A stretch of DNA of 64,000 nucleotides from Paenibacillus silagei (GCF_017874735.1 NZ_JAGGLV010000027.1:32943-96942); one strand, 5' to 3'; numbered from the stretch's first letter, positions 15,670-24,451 are shown. The notes: generated by a model not told the origin, from the letters alone. Made by a program: numbers and translations.

Positions 15670-15958
15670 GCCAGCAAATGTATGCCGTTTTCCGCATACA
15701 TTCGGGCCAAAAGCCTACGCGCCAGCAAATGTATGCTGTTTTCCACATACATTCGGACCACAAGCCTTCATGCCAGCAAATGTATGCCGTTTTCCGCATA
15801 CATTCGGGCCACCAGCCTGCGCGCCAGCAAATGTATGCTGTTTTTCACATACATTCGGGCCACTAGCCTTCACGCCAGCAAATGTATGCTGTTTTTCGCA
15901 TACATTCGGGCCACTAGCCTTCACGCCAGCAAATGTATGCTGTTTTTCGCATACATTC
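15670..15958 (+). repeat. tandem array of 51-bp hairpin repeats (five full units plus a partial sixth)
   Basis: Units start at 15670, 15721, 15772, 15823, 15874 and 15925, exactly 51 bases apart; the last stops after 34 bases. Each begins GCCAGCAAATGTATGC and holds an inverted repeat AATGTATG/CATACATT. The pair next to the loop changes together: C-G in units 1 and 3, T-A in units 2 and 4, T-G in units 5 and 6. Because 51 is a multiple of three, long open frames appear on both strands, but none has a ribosome binding site or start context, so I do not call a gene. The rest of 15518-16066 has no gene. Confidence 0.9.
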
Positions 15959-16066
15959 TGAGCTCCTCATATACTCATGAGGCCTCCGGACTCATTCAAA
16001 GAGTACTTCTCCCCACGCTAGGCCCCCTTATCCACAACAGACGGATAATATAATTTCCTATACGAC

Positions 16067-16101
16067 AAAAAAGCCCGGCCTAAAATGTAAGGTCCCGGAC
16101 T
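16067..16101 (-). terminator. terminator of the collagen-like gene
   Basis: Stem AGTCCGG/CCGGGCT with an extended inner stem is followed by six T on the minus strand, about 33 bases after the stop codon. Confidence 0.85.
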
Positions 16102-16133
16102 TATTTATTACAACCAGCTTGCCGCCGGACATC

Positions 16134-17132
16134 TTAATCCCCAAGCCTATAGATCAAAATCGATGCGTTGGAGTTGATCTGCGTTCCTCCGGCTAAGGTC
16201 TGTAAATTGATTGCAGCGGCACTGGAATGGTTCCTTAAAGTGATTACATCGCCGGGGACTACAGAGATAATCACCATCCCGGGGTTAGGCTGTGTTCCCG
16301 CTCCTGAACCATAGACGCTGCCACCTACAGGTGCACCGTTCAGATACAAAGTGAACTGATTCGGTTCCACTGCGGTGACAATAAAGATTACCGCATAATC
16401 TCCTGCATTCTCAACATTAATCTGAGCTGTATTAGGGGTATGCGAGAAGCCGACAAGACTCTCATTGCTGTCAAAAGTAACATCTGCTTCCGTAGCCACG
16501 GTCTGGGCCCCCGTATTGAAAATATAGGCATAAGATGACGCCAGTGCGCCTGTGGCTCCCGTTGCACCAGTTACACCCGTTGCACCCGTGGCACCCGTTA
16601 CTCCAGTGGCACCCGTCACACCCGTTGTACCTGTTGCACCCGTTACTCCCGTCACACCCGTTACTCCCGTCACACCCGTTACTCCCGTCGCACCCGTTAC
16701 TCCCGTTGCACCCGTCACACCCGTTACTCCCGTCGCACCCGTTACTCCTGTGGCTCCGGTGACTCCTGTTGCCTCTTCTCCCAGCAACTCCTGCGAGACC
16801 AGCCGGTGTGCTGTCACCAGCTGCCCGCTGGCATTTTGGCCCCATAGAGATACCTGCGCTTCGGAGACTGCCGTTCCTGTCGTGTTGAACACGAATTCAA
16901 AAGCATCCAGGTCCGCATAGTAAATTTTGGTAACCACTTGGGAGGGGGCCACAGTGATCTCCTCCTGTACATATAAGGTGCGTATGCCGTTCAGGGTATA
17001 ACCCAAAATAAGAATATCGAAGAATCCGGTTATATTACGGCCGTCTATTTTGAGTGTTACCCTTTGAGTCGGCCGGGTCCCCGTATTGCTTGCAATAATA
17101 TTCTCAATCGGTCCTGTAGATAAAATTGCCAT
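16134..17132 (-). CDS. collagen-like spore-surface protein
   Basis: The protein has 332 residues in three parts. Residues 1-115 are a beta-rich N-terminal domain. Residues about 123-196 are some 25 Gly-X-Thr triplets (GVT and GAT), a collagen-like stalk. Residues 198-332 resemble the C-terminal jelly roll of BclA/C1q-like proteins (strands such as YAVIFIVTAVEPNQFTLYLN, ending SILIYRLGD). Such proteins form hair-like filaments on the exosporium or spore crust in Bacillus and Paenibacillus. There is no signal peptide, as expected for a protein made in the mother cell. AGGGGAG lies 7 bases before the ATG. Triplet number probably varies between strains because of the repeats. It stands alone between terminators. 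Confidence 0.85.
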   Translation of the reverse strand: MAILSTGPIENIIASNTGTRPTQRVTLKIDGRNITGFFDILILGYTLNGIRTLYVQEEITVAPSQVVTKIYYADLDAFEFVFNTTGTAVSEAQVSLWGQNASGQLVTAHRLVSQELLGEEATGVTGATGVTGATGVTGVTGATGVTGATGVTGVTGVTGVTGVTGATGTTGVTGATGVTGATGATGVTGATGATGALASSYAYIFNTGAQTVATEADVTFDSNESLVGFSHTPNTAQINVENAGDYAVIFIVTAVEPNQFTLYLNGAPVGGSVYGSGAGTQPNPGMVIISVVPGDVITLRNHSSAAAINLQTLAGGTQINSNASILIYRLGD

Positions 17133-17264
17133 TTTCCAGCTCCCCTCTCAAGCTAAATCCAGCTATATTAATAGCAGTATTCGAGAGAAAACAGAAGAGT
17201 GTTGGCATATTGACATTATTATAAGAAACAGTAACAATCAGTACATCTTCAAAGATTCACCCGC

Positions 17265-17338
17265 AAAAAAACACCCCATGCAGGCAGCCATGAGCTGATA
17301 GACTTGAAGTCTAACCTAATGGCTTGGCACAGGGTGTT
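17265..17338 (-). terminator. long terminator hairpin of the flavin oxidoreductase gene
   Basis: Outer arms AACACCC and GGGTGTT plus inner arms AAGCCAT/ATGGCT enclose about 25 bases. On the minus strand the hairpin ends in seven T. It lies about 20 bases after the stop codon at 17358. Confidence 0.8.
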
Positions 17339-17357
17339 ACAGATCAAGCTCTATTGA

Positions 17358-18452
17358 TTAATACAATGTCTTGGTAGACTCCGAGGTGAACGGAATAATC
17401 TCGTTAATCTTGCCTGCCTGTACCTTGGCAGGCCAAGCCGGATCGCTGATCAAGGCTCTGCCTACCGCCACCAGATCGAACTCTCCCTGATCCAGCCGGA
17501 GCAGCAGCCGCTCAAGGTTGTTATCCTCATTCTTCTCCATAACCGCACTGGTGAATGCGCTGTCCAGGCCGACAGAGCCCACTGTAATCGCCGGTTTGCC
17601 CGTAATCTTCTTCGTCCAGCCCGCCAGATTCAGCTCAGAGCCTGCAAATTCAGGCTCCCAGAACCGCCGGGTGGAGCAATGGAAGATATCTACCCCGGCA
17701 TTGCTGAGCGGGGTCAGGAAACGGGCCAGATCCTCCGGCGTCTCCGCCAGCTTAGCGTCATAGGCCCCGCTCTTCCACTGCGAGAAGCGGAGTACGATCG
17801 GGAAATCCGGTCCTACCGCACGGCGGCAGGCATCGATCACTTCCACCGCGAAGGTAGTGCGGGCTTCCAGATCGCCGCCGTATTCATCGGTGCGGCGGTT
17901 GGTTTTCTCCCAGAAGAACTGGTCGATCAGATAGCCGTGGGCGCCGTGCAGCTCTATGCCGTCGAAGCCGACGGCTTTGGCTGCCTTCGCTGCCTTGGCG
18001 AAGGCACTGACGATGGCCTGAATCTCGCTCTTAGTCATCGGCTCTGTAACTTGCTCTCCGGCCAGATTCAGCCCGGACGGACCGATCGGCAGCGCCGAAG
18101 CATTAGGCCCCTCACCGATCTTGCGGGCCATGCCGACATGCCAGAGCTGGGGCATAATCTTGCCTCCGGCAGCATGCACCTCACTCACGACCTGCGCCCA
18201 TCCCGCAAGGGAGGCTTCGCCATGGAAGTTCGGGATATCCTGATGGCTGACTGCCGCCGGATGATCAATGGCCGTGCCTTCGGTAATGATCAGACCCACC
18301 CCGCCTTCCGCGCGGCGGCGGTAATACGCCGCCACCTCAGGGCCAGGTACGCCCTCAGGGGAATGCACCCGGGTCATCGGCGCCATCACCACACGGTTAC
18401 TGAGGGACAAGCCTCCGTATTCAAAAGGTTCAAACAATGCAGCAGCATTCAT
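17358..18452 (-). CDS. NADH:flavin oxidoreductase, Old Yellow Enzyme family
   Basis: The protein has 364 residues forming an FMN-binding TIM barrel. The family marks are APMTR near 24-28, the substrate-binding pair H169/H172 in LHGAHGYLIDQFF, TNRRTDEYGG near 185, and the phosphate-binding GRALISDP near the end. It reduces activated C=C bonds with NAD(P)H; the natural substrate is unknown. The gene is monocistronic with a strong terminator. Direct repeats of GATGATTACT lie immediately upstream and may bind an HxlR/TetR-type regulator. A 42-nt segment of this gene is duplicated at 15476-15517. Confidence 0.9.
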   Translation of the reverse strand: MNAAALFEPFEYGGLSLSNRVVMAPMTRVHSPEGVPGPEVAAYYRRRAEGGVGLIITEGTAIDHPAAVSHQDIPNFHGEASLAGWAQVVSEVHAAGGKIMPQLWHVGMARKIGEGPNASALPIGPSGLNLAGEQVTEPMTKSEIQAIVSAFAKAAKAAKAVGFDGIELHGAHGYLIDQFFWEKTNRRTDEYGGDLEARTTFAVEVIDACRRAVGPDFPIVLRFSQWKSGAYDAKLAETPEDLARFLTPLSNAGVDIFHCSTRRFWEPEFAGSELNLAGWTKKITGKPAITVGSVGLDSAFTSAVMEKNEDNNLERLLLRLDQGEFDLVAVGRALISDPAWPAKVQAGKINEIIPFTSESTKTLY

Positions 18453-18476
18453 AATTCACAAGCCTCCATTTCATAC

Positions 18477-18510
18477 GATGATTACTTACTTGATGATTAC
18501 TTTAAGTAAG
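18477..18510. promoter_or_regulatory. direct repeats upstream of the flavin oxidoreductase gene, possible operator
   Basis: GATGATTACT occurs at 18477-18486 and 18492-18501, and CTTACTT (18484-18490) pairs with AAGTAAG (18504-18510). The cluster lies 25-58 bases upstream of the start codon, where a redox- or electrophile-sensing repressor could bind. Confidence 0.4.
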
Positions 18511-18573
18511 CATAGTATGACGGTTCCCGGCGGCAAATGCAAATGACTGCCAGTACAAGAGATTTGATAAGTC

Positions 18574-19419
18574 TTATAAGTCCAGCACTCCGGCTTTTGG
18601 AGTCACTCGGAAGGCTGCAGCCAGATCTGCCAGCTGCCGATCGGTGATCTTCTGCCGAATCTCTCTTCCGCCGATCAGGTTATAGACAATCGCAGCCTTT
18701 TCAATCGTTTCAACCAGTCCGAAGGTGGCATCCATCGTCGCACCAGTAACAAATATCCCATGCTGCGGCCAGATGACCACGCGGTATTCCTTCATCCGGT
18801 CAGCGGTGGCCCGGCCGATCTCGCTGCTCCCCGGCACCATCCAGGGAATGACGCTGACGCCATCCGGGAAGACCACCAGACATTCTGTGCACATCTCCCA
18901 CAGCGTCTTGGTGAATTTCAGCTCATCCAGATCATGGGTGAAGGTCATGGCAATCACATTCGTTGCATGGGTATGCAGCACAATCCGGTGCGCCGGATCT
19001 ACCTTCAGCCGTTCGATATGGCTCATGAAGTGGGAAGCCAGCTCACTGGTCGGAACAGCGCCATTACGCAATCCCCATAACACCTCCACACTCTCGCCGC
19101 TGCTGCTGACACGCAACACACCCAGATTGGCCTCCGGGTCCTTGATCACATTACGGAAATACTTGCCTGATCCGGTAACGATGAAGTATTTGCCCGCCAG
19201 CTCGGCTACAGGGAAGGTAAGGCTGATCGTGCGCAGCGGCTCGCGGATATTGATATACTTGGCTACCTCTTCTTCATCCAGGAGGTAACTGACGTTGCCT
19301 CCGTTCAGCTCATCCCAGCCCAGCGACCACATGTGATGGGTAATTTCGGACATTTCCTCGATAAAAGGCGCGGTGACGCCGGATATATACCCTTTGGATT
19401 CAATTACGGAAGTACTCAT
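18574..19419 (-). CDS. rhaD: rhamnulose-1-phosphate aldolase
   Basis: The protein has 281 residues. It is a class II aldolase that splits L-rhamnulose-1-phosphate into dihydroxyacetone phosphate and L-lactaldehyde. The zinc ligands H149 and H151 (LHTHATN) and H220 (WPQHGIF) and the catalytic E126 (TSELASH) are all present at the spacing of the Escherichia coli enzyme. GGNVSY near 40 is the phosphate-binding loop. It is the last gene of the rhamnose operon, 87 bases after rhaA; that gap holds two direct copies of ATTTCAGCAG (19472-19481 and 19490-19499). No terminator with a T-run is obvious after it. Confidence 0.95.
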   Translation of the reverse strand: MSTSVIESKGYISGVTAPFIEEMSEITHHMWSLGWDELNGGNVSYLLDEEEVAKYINIREPLRTISLTFPVAELAGKYFIVTGSGKYFRNVIKDPEANLGVLRVSSSGESVEVLWGLRNGAVPTSELASHFMSHIERLKVDPAHRIVLHTHATNVIAMTFTHDLDELKFTKTLWEMCTECLVVFPDGVSVIPWMVPGSSEIGRATADRMKEYRVVIWPQHGIFVTGATMDATFGLVETIEKAAIVYNLIGGREIRQKITDRQLADLAAAFRVTPKAGVLDL

Positions 19420-19506
19420 ATGCTCTCTCCTTCTATATGCACCCTAAGCGTGCGGGTACTTGTTATTTATTATTTCAGCAGTCATTGTGATTTCAGCAGC
19501 CTGATC

Positions 19507-20763
19507 TTATCTTAAAGCCAATACATCCTGTTCATAGCGCTTCACTTCAGCCAGCCACCCCTCGCGGACCGGGGTCCCCTGCGAAGCGCAGTAGTAATCC
19601 CAGACAGCACCGAACGGGTAGGACTTGAATTCTTCCACCAGGGCCAGCCGTGAGGTATAATCTCCGGCCCGCTCAATGGCACGAAGCTCCTCTACCGGCT
19701 CCAGCATAGCGCGCAGCAGCGCCTTGATCGTATTGCGCGTGCCGATTACCCATGCTGCCAGGTGATTGATACTGCCGTCGAAGAAGTCGAGGCCGATATG
19801 CGTACGCGGCAGCAGATCCCCGCGAACCAGCTCGCGGGCAATCTCCAGCAGCTCATCGTCCATCGTGACCACATGATCGCTATCCCAGCGGACCGGTCTG
19901 CTGACATGCAGCAGCAGCTGCTCGCTGAACATCAGGATAGAGCTGAGCTTGTTCGAGATCACTTCCGTCGGATGGAAATGCCCGGCATCCAGGCAGATGG
20001 CCTTACCGCGTGTCAGGCCGTAGCCCATGTAGAACTCATGCGAACCGACAACGTAGCTCTCCGAGCCGATACCGAACAGCTTGCTCTCCACGGCATCGAT
20101 AGTGTACTGCGGATCCATCTCCTCGCTGAAGATTTCGTCCAGCGATTCCTTCAGTCGCATGCGCGGTGCCAGCCGGTCTACCGGAGTATCCTTGTAGCCG
20201 TCAGGCACCCAGAAATTCGTCACACACGGCTGGCCCAGCTCGCGGCCGAAGTGCTCAGCAATGCTGCGGGAAGCCTTGCAATGCTTAATCCAGAAGCTGC
20301 GGATCTCTTCGTCCGCATGGCTCAGGGTGAACCCGTCTGCCGCCTTCGGATGCGAGAAGCAGGTCGGATTGAAATCAAGGCCTAAGCCCTGCTCCTTGGC
20401 CCATTCCACCCAATTCTTGAAATGGCGCGGCGCCAGCTCATCCAGATCCACCTGCTCCTTCGTATCGGCATAGATCGCATGCAGATTGACCTTATGCTTG
20501 CCGGGAATCAGCGAGAGGGCCTTCTCCAGATCCTGACGCAGCTCATCCGGTGTACCGGCCCGTCCCGGGTAGCTGCCGGTCACGGCAATGCCGCCGCTCA
20601 GCTCTTTATCCTTGAACAGAAAGCCCCGTACATCATCGCCCTGCCAGCAGTGCAGCGATACTTTGATCTGCGCCAGCTTCTCCAGTACCTCATCCGTTTG
20701 AATTCCATGGGCTGCATATAATTTCTTGGCTTCGTTGTAGCTGTTAATGATGCTCTGATCCAT
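19507..20763 (-). CDS. rhaA: L-rhamnose isomerase
   Basis: The protein has 418 residues, the usual family length. It converts L-rhamnose to L-rhamnulose in the cytoplasm. Recognisable stretches are CWQGDDVRGF near the N-terminus, NLHAIYAD, LDFNPTCFSHPKA, VPDGYKDTPVDR, and the metal-site region CLDAGHFHPTE. The C-terminal stretch GLDFFDGSINH is also typical. It lies 11 bases downstream of rhaB and is clearly co-transcribed with it. Confidence 0.96.
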   Translation of the reverse strand: MDQSIINSYNEAKKLYAAHGIQTDEVLEKLAQIKVSLHCWQGDDVRGFLFKDKELSGGIAVTGSYPGRAGTPDELRQDLEKALSLIPGKHKVNLHAIYADTKEQVDLDELAPRHFKNWVEWAKEQGLGLDFNPTCFSHPKAADGFTLSHADEEIRSFWIKHCKASRSIAEHFGRELGQPCVTNFWVPDGYKDTPVDRLAPRMRLKESLDEIFSEEMDPQYTIDAVESKLFGIGSESYVVGSHEFYMGYGLTRGKAICLDAGHFHPTEVISNKLSSILMFSEQLLLHVSRPVRWDSDHVVTMDDELLEIARELVRGDLLPRTHIGLDFFDGSINHLAAWVIGTRNTIKALLRAMLEPVEELRAIERAGDYTSRLALVEEFKSYPFGAVWDYYCASQGTPVREGWLAEVKRYEQDVLALR

Positions 20764-20774
20764 GCTGTTGCCTC

Positions 20775-22250
20775 CTAATACGTATTGTGAACATCCGCTC
20801 CCGGATGAAGCTGCTCCCAGCGGAGCAGCAGCTCCGCCAGCCCAGGAACCGGCTGCGGAAGATAAGACTGAATCGCGAAGGACTGTGAGATGGTCTGCCG
20901 GGCTTCATGGATATCTGCCATGCGCCCCGCCTCAATCATCTGCACAGCCAGATTACCCAGGGCTGTGGATTCGGTCGGTCCGGCCAGCACCTCCCTGCCG
21001 GTAACATCTGCCGTCAGCTGGCACAGCAGCCCATTGTTAGCGCCGCCGCCGACAATCTGCAGCACTTGGGTTAGCTCCCCGGTGAGTTCTTCCAGCTCAG
21101 CCAGATGACTGCGGTAGGATAACGCCAGACTGTCAAAGATACAGCGTGCCAGCTCGCCCGTAGCTTGCGGCACAGGCTGGCCGCTCTCCAGGCAGGCCTG
21201 GCGGATCTCCTGAATCATATCGTCCGGGTTCAAAAACCGCGGATGATTGCAGGGAATCAGGCTGCGGAAGCCTGGGCATTCACCGGCCTGCTCTGCTAGT
21301 TCCGCGAAGCTAAATCTTCCGCCGTCCAGTCTGCGCACTTCCTGAATCAGCCAGAGGCCCATAATATTCTTCAGGAACCGGTAAGTCCCGTAAGCGCCCC
21401 ACTCGTTGGTATAATTAGCGGCCATCGCTCTGCTGTTATTGATCGGGTGATCCAGCTCTACTCCCAGCAGAGACCAGGTTCCGCTGCTAAGATAGGCTGA
21501 CGCACGGTCCTTCTGAGCAGGCACACCGAGTACCGCAGATGCTGTGTCATGCGTAGCCACGCAGATCAGGCGGCATTCCGGCAGATCATACTCCGCGCGC
21601 AGCTCCTGCGTAATGAAGCCGAGATCCTCCCCAGGCTCGGTTAACGGAGCGAACTGTTCACGCCGCAGACCCAGGAATTCCAGCAGCTGGGCATCGAAAT
21701 CACGGGCCGCAAGATCCAATAGCTGCGTCGTGGATGCATTGGTAACCTCGTTCATCTTACGTCCGCCGAGCCGGTAGTAGAGATAATCCGGCACCAGCAG
21801 AATCTGATCGGCCGCCTTCAGTTCTTCCCGGTCATGCGCATATAGCTGATACAGCGTATTGAAGGGAAGCTGCTGAATGCCCGTTTTGGCGTAGACCTTC
21901 TCGGGCGGAAGGAGCCGCCCGACTTCTTCCATCACCCCGTCGGTCCGGTGGTCACGGTAGGCATAGACCCGGCTTATCTGCTTGCCTTCGGCATCCAGCA
22001 GCACATAATCTACCGCCCAGGTATCAATGCCGAGGGTGCATTCGTGAATGCCTCTTAGCTTCGCCTGCTGCAGACCGTTAATAATTTCATTCAATAAATA
22101 ATCCATATCCCAGAAGCAGGAGCCTTCCTGCTCTGTGAAGCCATTGCTGAAACGGTGAATCTCCTCCAGTTGGAGGCTCCCGTCCACGAGCTGTCCGAGC
22201 ACCAGCCGTCCGCTGGAGGCGCCGATATCGACGGCGATATGATAGGTCAT
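20775..22250 (-). CDS. rhaB: rhamnulokinase
   Basis: The protein has 491 residues of the FGGY sugar-kinase fold. It phosphorylates L-rhamnulose with ATP. Visible marks are the phosphate loop DIGASSGRLVLGQL at the N-terminus, GIDTWAVDYVLL near 95-106, CVATHDTASAVLG near 220-235, and the adenosine-binding IVGGGANNGLLCQ near 395-407. AGGAG lies 7 bases before the ATG. It is second in the rhamnose operon, 29 bases after the alcohol dehydrogenase gene. Confidence 0.95.
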   Translation of the reverse strand: MTYHIAVDIGASSGRLVLGQLVDGSLQLEEIHRFSNGFTEQEGSCFWDMDYLLNEIINGLQQAKLRGIHECTLGIDTWAVDYVLLDAEGKQISRVYAYRDHRTDGVMEEVGRLLPPEKVYAKTGIQQLPFNTLYQLYAHDREELKAADQILLVPDYLYYRLGGRKMNEVTNASTTQLLDLAARDFDAQLLEFLGLRREQFAPLTEPGEDLGFITQELRAEYDLPECRLICVATHDTASAVLGVPAQKDRASAYLSSGTWSLLGVELDHPINNSRAMAANYTNEWGAYGTYRFLKNIMGLWLIQEVRRLDGGRFSFAELAEQAGECPGFRSLIPCNHPRFLNPDDMIQEIRQACLESGQPVPQATGELARCIFDSLALSYRSHLAELEELTGELTQVLQIVGGGANNGLLCQLTADVTGREVLAGPTESTALGNLAVQMIEAGRMADIHEARQTISQSFAIQSYLPQPVPGLAELLLRWEQLHPGADVHNTY

Positions 22251-22279
22251 AGGGAATCTCCTATTCTATGGGAGGTGAT

Positions 22280-23431
22280 TTACAGAATTTTGCGGAATAA
22301 CGCGATTACTTCATCTTTGGTAGGAATAAAAGGATTACCGGGCGCGCAGGCATCCTTCATGGCGTTCTCAGCCAGCAGATCGAGATCTACTTCCGCTACA
22401 CCCAGCTCGGACAGCTTGGCAGGAATGCCAACCTCTTTGGACAAGGCCTTGATCGCCTCAATGACGTAATCCGCACATTCCTTGTCGCTGCGTCCTTCAG
22501 TCTGCATACCGGCCGCTCTGGCAATTGCTCTGAACTTCTCCGGCACATGCTTGGCATTCTCTTCTTCCACATAAGGCAGCAGCATTGCATTGCACACGCC
22601 GTGCGGCAGATCATACACCCCGCCAAGCTGATGGGCCATGGCATGCACATAGCCTAAGCCTGCATTATTGAAGGCAAGGCCGCCGAGGAAGATCGCATAG
22701 ACCATCTGCTCACGCGCTTCAATATCCTGTCCGTTCGTTACCGTCCGTGCCAGATTGCCGAAGATCAGCTCCACCGCAGCCAGTGCCGTAGCATCGGTTA
22801 CCGGATATGCGCCTGGAGTGACCAGCGCTTCAATCGCATGCGTCAGTGCATCCATGCCCGTAGCCGCCGTCAGCGCAGCAGGCTTATCGACCATCAGCTC
22901 CGGATCATTCACCGAGATGGTGGCGATACTGTTCTTGTCTACCATGACCATCTTGATCTTGCGCTCTTCATCTGTAATCACGTAGTTGATCGTCACTTCA
23001 CTTGAAGTCCCGGCCGTCGTGTTCACCGCGACAATCGGCAGAGATTTATTCTTGGATTTGTGAACGCCTTCATAATCGGCAATATGCCCCCCGTTGGTGG
23101 CAACAATGCCGATGGCCTTGGCCGTATCCTGCGGCGAGCCGCCGCCGATGGAGATCAGATAGTCACATTCGTGCTGCTTCAGAAAGTCTACGCCGTCATG
23201 AACATTTTTGCAGGTGGGGTTCGGCTTCACTTCATCATATACCACATACTGAATCCCCGCCTCCTCCAGCACAGCCAGCAGCCTTCCGGCGATTCCGCTC
23301 TTCATCAGGAACTTGTCTGTGACCACAAGCGCCTTGTTCAGCTTCAGCTCTTGAATGTACGGGGCGATGTCCTTCAGACAGCCCTCCCCCATCATGTTAA
23401 TCGACGGCACATAATAGACATGAGTACTCAT
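22280..23431 (-). CDS. iron-containing alcohol dehydrogenase, probable lactaldehyde reductase
   Basis: The protein has 383 residues. The NAD-binding motif GGGSPQD (96-102) and the iron ligands D194, H198, H263 and H277 match the FucO-type family nearly position for position. As first gene of the rhamnose operon it most likely reduces L-lactaldehyde, the second product of RhaD, to L-1,2-propanediol. This makes the operon fermentative rather than oxidative for lactaldehyde. The substrate is inferred from context. Confidence 0.9.
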   Translation of the reverse strand: MSTHVYYVPSINMMGEGCLKDIAPYIQELKLNKALVVTDKFLMKSGIAGRLLAVLEEAGIQYVVYDEVKPNPTCKNVHDGVDFLKQHECDYLISIGGGSPQDTAKAIGIVATNGGHIADYEGVHKSKNKSLPIVAVNTTAGTSSEVTINYVITDEERKIKMVMVDKNSIATISVNDPELMVDKPAALTAATGMDALTHAIEALVTPGAYPVTDATALAAVELIFGNLARTVTNGQDIEAREQMVYAIFLGGLAFNNAGLGYVHAMAHQLGGVYDLPHGVCNAMLLPYVEEENAKHVPEKFRAIARAAGMQTEGRSDKECADYVIEAIKALSKEVGIPAKLSELGVAEVDLDLLAENAMKDACAPGNPFIPTKDEVIALFRKIL

Positions 23432-23504
23432 TGCTTAACCAGCCTCCCGGGCACGTAAATAGTTAATGAACACTGTAAGCGCACATCTCCCTGTTGACCT
23501 TCTC

Positions 23505-23533
23505 ATCGTATCGCCGTTAATCTGTGTTGTCAA
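23505..23533 (-). promoter_or_regulatory. rhamnose operon promoter
   Basis: On the minus strand a perfect TTGACA (23528-23533) and TACGAT (23505-23510) are 17 bases apart, 74 bases upstream of the first gene. The -35 box lies inside the repressor-like dyad at 23524-23536. Confidence 0.75.
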
Positions 23534-23536
23534 CAC
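23524..23536. promoter_or_regulatory. operator-like dyad over the rhamnose operon promoter
   Basis: GTGTTG-T-CAACAC is a near copy of the dyad at 23633-23646 and covers the -35 box of the rhamnose operon. It is the probable binding site of the divergent DeoR-type regulator. Confidence 0.65.
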
Positions 23537-23632
23537 TTTAAACACTAAATAAGTTGTTTTTATTTGTTTATTGTTTGTTTTACGGGAAATAAGCAATCAT
23601 TATTGTGGGTTTCAGAGCAAATCAGGTGAATT

Positions 23633-23646
23633 GTGTTGTACAACAC
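23633..23646. promoter_or_regulatory. operator-like dyad over the regulator promoter
   Basis: GTGTTGTACAACAC is a perfect 14-bp palindrome, overlapping the -35 box of the regulator gene. With its twin 109 bases away it could support looping or independent repression of both promoters. Confidence 0.65.
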
Positions 23647-23665
23647 AGAAATAACAGGCTATATT
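23636..23665 (+). promoter_or_regulatory. promoter of the DeoR-type rhamnose regulator
   Basis: TTGTAC (23636-23641) and TATATT (23660-23665) are 18 bases apart, 31 bases before the start codon. Confidence 0.6.
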
Positions 23666-23695
23666 AAGACTATCAACTCTGGAAAGGTGATACGT

Positions 23696-24451
23696 ATGCT
23701 CGCTGCCGAAAGACGCAAAAAAATAATCGACCTTGTCCATCAGGACAAGCGTGTGCTGGTGTCCGATCTGAGCCGGATGTTCGAGGTGACAGAGGAGACG
23801 ATCCGCAGAGATCTGGAGAAGCTGGAGAAGGATGGGATTGTAAGCCGGACCTACGGCGGAGCCATGCTGAACAGGCATACCAATGAGGACCTGCCTTTTC
23901 TGACCCGGGGAGCGCTCAATACGGATATCAAACGCGCAATAGCGATCCAGGCGCTGGATCTGATTAATGACGGGGATACGTTGATGGTCGACCCCAGCTC
24001 GACTTCGTTTGAATTCCTGAAGCTGCTGGGTAATAAAAGTAATCTGACGATCATCACCAATTCGATCAACATTCTCCATGAGTTCGCAAGTTCGAGCCAC
24101 AGCATTATTTCTACAGGCGGCTCACTCCGCCACCGTTCCCTGTCGCTTGTCGGCCCCGTAGCCCATGAGACCATTCAGCGCTACAATGTGGACACCGCCG
24201 TAATCAGCTGCAAGGCCCTCGATATGGACCGCGGGGTCACCGATTCCAATGAACCGGAATGTGAGCTGAAGAAATATATGCTGCGCCAGGCACATAAGGT
24301 TGTGCTGCTCGCGGACCATACCAAGTTCGATCAGACGGCCTTCGCGAGGCTCGCAGAGCTAAGCCGGATCGATGTGCTGATTACCGACCGCAAGCCTTCG
24401 GAGGCGTGGCTGAAGCTGTTGTCCGAGAAGAATGTGGAAGTGCTGTACTAA
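23696..24451 (+). CDS. rhaR: DeoR family repressor of rhamnose catabolism
   Basis: The protein has 251 residues. The DeoR helix-turn-helix is at about 19-50 (VLVSDLSRMFEVTEETIRRD) and is followed by GIVSRTYGGA. The C-terminal sugar-phosphate-sensing domain has DGDTLMVDPSSTS and ITNSINI motifs. The likely effector is L-rhamnulose-1-phosphate or a related phosphate, as for the DeoR-type RhaR of Bacillus. ATG at 23696 has AAAGGTG 6 bases upstream; the longer in-frame start at 23633 would lie within the operator. It is divergent from the rhamnose operon, with matched dyads over both promoters. Confidence 0.85.
   Translation: MLAAERRKKIIDLVHQDKRVLVSDLSRMFEVTEETIRRDLEKLEKDGIVSRTYGGAMLNRHTNEDLPFLTRGALNTDIKRAIAIQALDLINDGDTLMVDPSSTSFEFLKLLGNKSNLTIITNSINILHEFASSSHSIISTGGSLRHRSLSLVGPVAHETIQRYNVDTAVISCKALDMDRGVTDSNEPECELKKYMLRQAHKVVLLADHTKFDQTAFARLAELSRIDVLITDRKPSEAWLKLLSEKNVEVLY

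Noticed and set aside
15670..15958. CRISPR array
   Set aside because: The whole 51-base unit is conserved, with no variable spacers, and no cas genes are present.
15599..15961. Long overlapping open frames on both strands across the hairpin array
   Set aside because: They follow from the 51-base unit being a multiple of three and free of stops; no frame has a ribosome binding site, and the conserved feature is the stem, not a peptide.
16471..16920. Pro/Val- and His/Pro-rich frames opposite or shifted to the collagen-like gene
   Set aside because: These are mirror images of the Gly-X-Thr codon repeat; the collagen-like frame has the ribosome binding site and flanking domains.
17086..17298. 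70-codon plus-strand frame between the collagen-like and flavin oxidoreductase genes
   Set aside because: It begins inside the collagen-like gene on the other strand, runs through the terminator hairpin and has no ribosome binding site.
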